Origin: a bacterium
GTDB taxonomy: Bacteria; SZUA-79; Acidulodesulfobacterales; Acidulodesulfobacteraceae
Length of the DNA: 14,071 nucleotides
NCBI GenBank assembly: GCA_021821565.1
Contig: JAKACI010000014.1
Span: 1 to 14,071, forward strand
Direction: 5' to 3'
The notes beneath the pieces are model-generated. The model searched no databases. It was given only the letters and a program-made list of their open reading frames with translations, and was not told the DNA's origin. The translations under genes were made by a program, and so were the position numbers. Below are positions 12,908 to 14,071 of the stretch, piece after piece; the stretch's first letter is position 1, and every line of letters begins with the position of its first letter.

Positions 12908-14071
12908 TTATAATCCTATTTCTTCGTCGGTCAGATAACATGCAGGATCAGGAGACCATAAATCTCCCGAAGCAGCTTCAGACCTGACTCTGAAATTGCC
13001 GTTGCATACATCAAGCCATTTGCACTTGGCGCATCTTCCTTTAACATATTCTTTTTTATTTTTTAACTGTTTCATTAAATGATTTGAAGCAGTATCTGAC
13101 CATATCTCGCTGAATTTTCTTTCTTTTACGCTGCCGAACGAATAATGTCTCCAGAATTGGTCTGCATAAACTTCTCCGTCCCAGCTAACAGAACCTATTC
13201 CTACGCCGGAGCTGTTTCCTCCGTTCATTTTAAGCAGTTCCATAACATTATCTGCCGACTCCGTCTGTCCTTCTTTTAATAATTTTAAATAAATATAAGG
13301 TCCGTCCGCATGGTTATCTACGGTTAAAACTTCTTTTGCGCTGTCTTTCGAATATATTTCTTTTGTAAGCTCAAGAATAGTATCCACTGTTTGTCTTGTT
13401 TCTTCATGCGTAAGGTCTTCTTCCATAAGTTTTGTGCCTCTTCCTGCATAAACAAGGTGATAAAAACAAACTCTCGGGATATTTTCTTCTTCCAAAAGTT
13501 TAAAAATTCCGGGTATTTCCTGAGCATTTCTTTTATTTATAGTAAATCTTAAACCGACTTTTATTCCTGCTTCTTTAGCATAATTTATTCCATTAATCGC
13601 TTCGGTGAAAGCTCCTTTTTTCCCTCTGAATTTGTCATGAACTTCGGAAAGTCCGTCAAGACTTATTCCTACATAAGACAATCCGATCTGTTTAAGCTCT
13701 TGCGCAAGTTCCCTTGTAATTAAAGTTCCGTTTGTGGATATTACGGCTCTCATTCCTTTAGATTTTGCGTAAAATGCAAGGTCAAGGAAATGCGGGTGCA
13801 TTAAGGGTTCGCCGCCTGAAAAAAGCATAACGGGAGACCCGAAAGAGGATACGTCGTCTATAAAAGCTTTTCCTTCTTCTAATGTCAATTCATTATTATA
13901 TTGAAGATTTTTGGACTGCGAATAGCAATGTATGCAGTTTAAATTGCAAGTTTTTGTCATATTCCATACTATAACCGGTTTTTTATCTTCTGAAAATTGC
14001 AAAAGATGGGACGGTAATTTCTGCGACATTCTTCCATAGCGTAAAGCATCGGAAGCATGTACTCCGCCTTC
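12908..14071 (-). CDS. ahbC: AhbC 12,18-didecarboxysiroheme deacetylase (radical SAM; 5' end beyond right edge)
   Basis: The AhbC family removes the acetate side chains of 12,18-didecarboxysiroheme to give Fe-coproporphyrin III, the substrate of AhbD. Counting from the Met at 14029: SAM cluster CNLNCIHC (Cys28, 32, 35), GGEP (72-75), and a C-terminal auxiliary-cluster set CAKCKWLDVC (333, 336, 342) with Cys364 in DPACYLTDEE. SWDGEVYADQFWRHYSFGSV and PACYLTDEEIG are AhbC hallmarks. The frame is open from 14030 to the window edge and encodes EGGVHASDALRYGR directly before that Met. 'SDALRYGR' is, to my recollection, part of the conserved N-terminus of AhbC, so the true start lies outside the window and 14029 is internal. 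The visible part is 387 residues. The related NirJ and SPASM maturases lack this C-terminal block. Confidence 0.9.
   Translation of the reverse strand, partial: EGGVHASDALRYGRMSQKLPSHLLQFSEDKKPVIVWNMTKTCNLNCIHCYSQSKNLQYNNELTLEEGKAFIDDVSSFGSPVMLFSGGEPLMHPHFLDLAFYAKSKGMRAVISTNGTLITRELAQELKQIGLSYVGISLDGLSEVHDKFRGKKGAFTEAINGINYAKEAGIKVGLRFTINKRNAQEIPGIFKLLEEENIPRVCFYHLVYAGRGTKLMEEDLTHEETRQTVDTILELTKEIYSKDSAKEVLTVDNHADGPYIYLKLLKEGQTESADNVMELLKMNGGNSSGVGIGSVSWDGEVYADQFWRHYSFGSVKERKFSEIWSDTASNHLMKQLKNKKEYVKGRCAKCKWLDVCNGNFRVRSEAASGDLWSPDPACYLTDEEIGL

Overview
The window is strongly AT-rich bacterial DNA with GC-richer motifs confined to short repeats. Almost every intact gene lies on the minus strand. 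The pair of radical SAM enzymes AhbC and AhbD marks the siroheme-dependent (alternative) heme pathway, known from sulfate-reducing Desulfovibrio-type bacteria and from methanogens. With an AT-rich genome, a bacterial polA, a Kup potassium transporter and an APC permease, this suits an anaerobic deltaproteobacterium-like lineage. An acid-tolerant sulfate reducer such as the Acidulodesulfobacterales is one possibility, but that placement is inference.

Layout from left to right. (1) 1-2010, minus: most of an archaeal/rickettsial-type valyl-tRNA synthetase, running off the left edge and carrying an Asn-rich insertion. (2) About 2040-3740: a scrambled accessory island and the only plus-strand coding in the window. 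It holds a broken AbiEii-type (DUF1814-like) nucleotidyltransferase fragment, an overlapping MNT nucleotidyltransferase/HEPN pair, the 5' end of an IS3-family element on the minus strand, and the 3' end of a yggS-type gene cut exactly at the IS terminus. (3) 3859-10481, minus: kup, an APC-family amino-acid permease, and polA with a degenerate proofreading domain and Asn/Asp-rich linkers. (4) 10497-12907: two related non-coding elements of about 200 and 175 bp with shared terminal inverted repeats (MITE-like), flanking a small RDD membrane protein and ahbD. (5) 12908-14071, minus: ahbC, whose frame is open through the right edge.

In transcription order on the minus strand the genes are ahbC, ahbD, RDD protein, polA, APC permease, kup, then, after the island, valS. 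AhbC and AhbD would carry out the last two steps from didecarboxysiroheme to heme b. One copy of the repeat element separates ahbC from ahbD, and the other separates the RDD gene from polA, so both sit where they could alter transcript ends or promoters. No tRNA, rRNA, CRISPR array or convincing GC-rich intrinsic terminator outside the repeat elements was seen.
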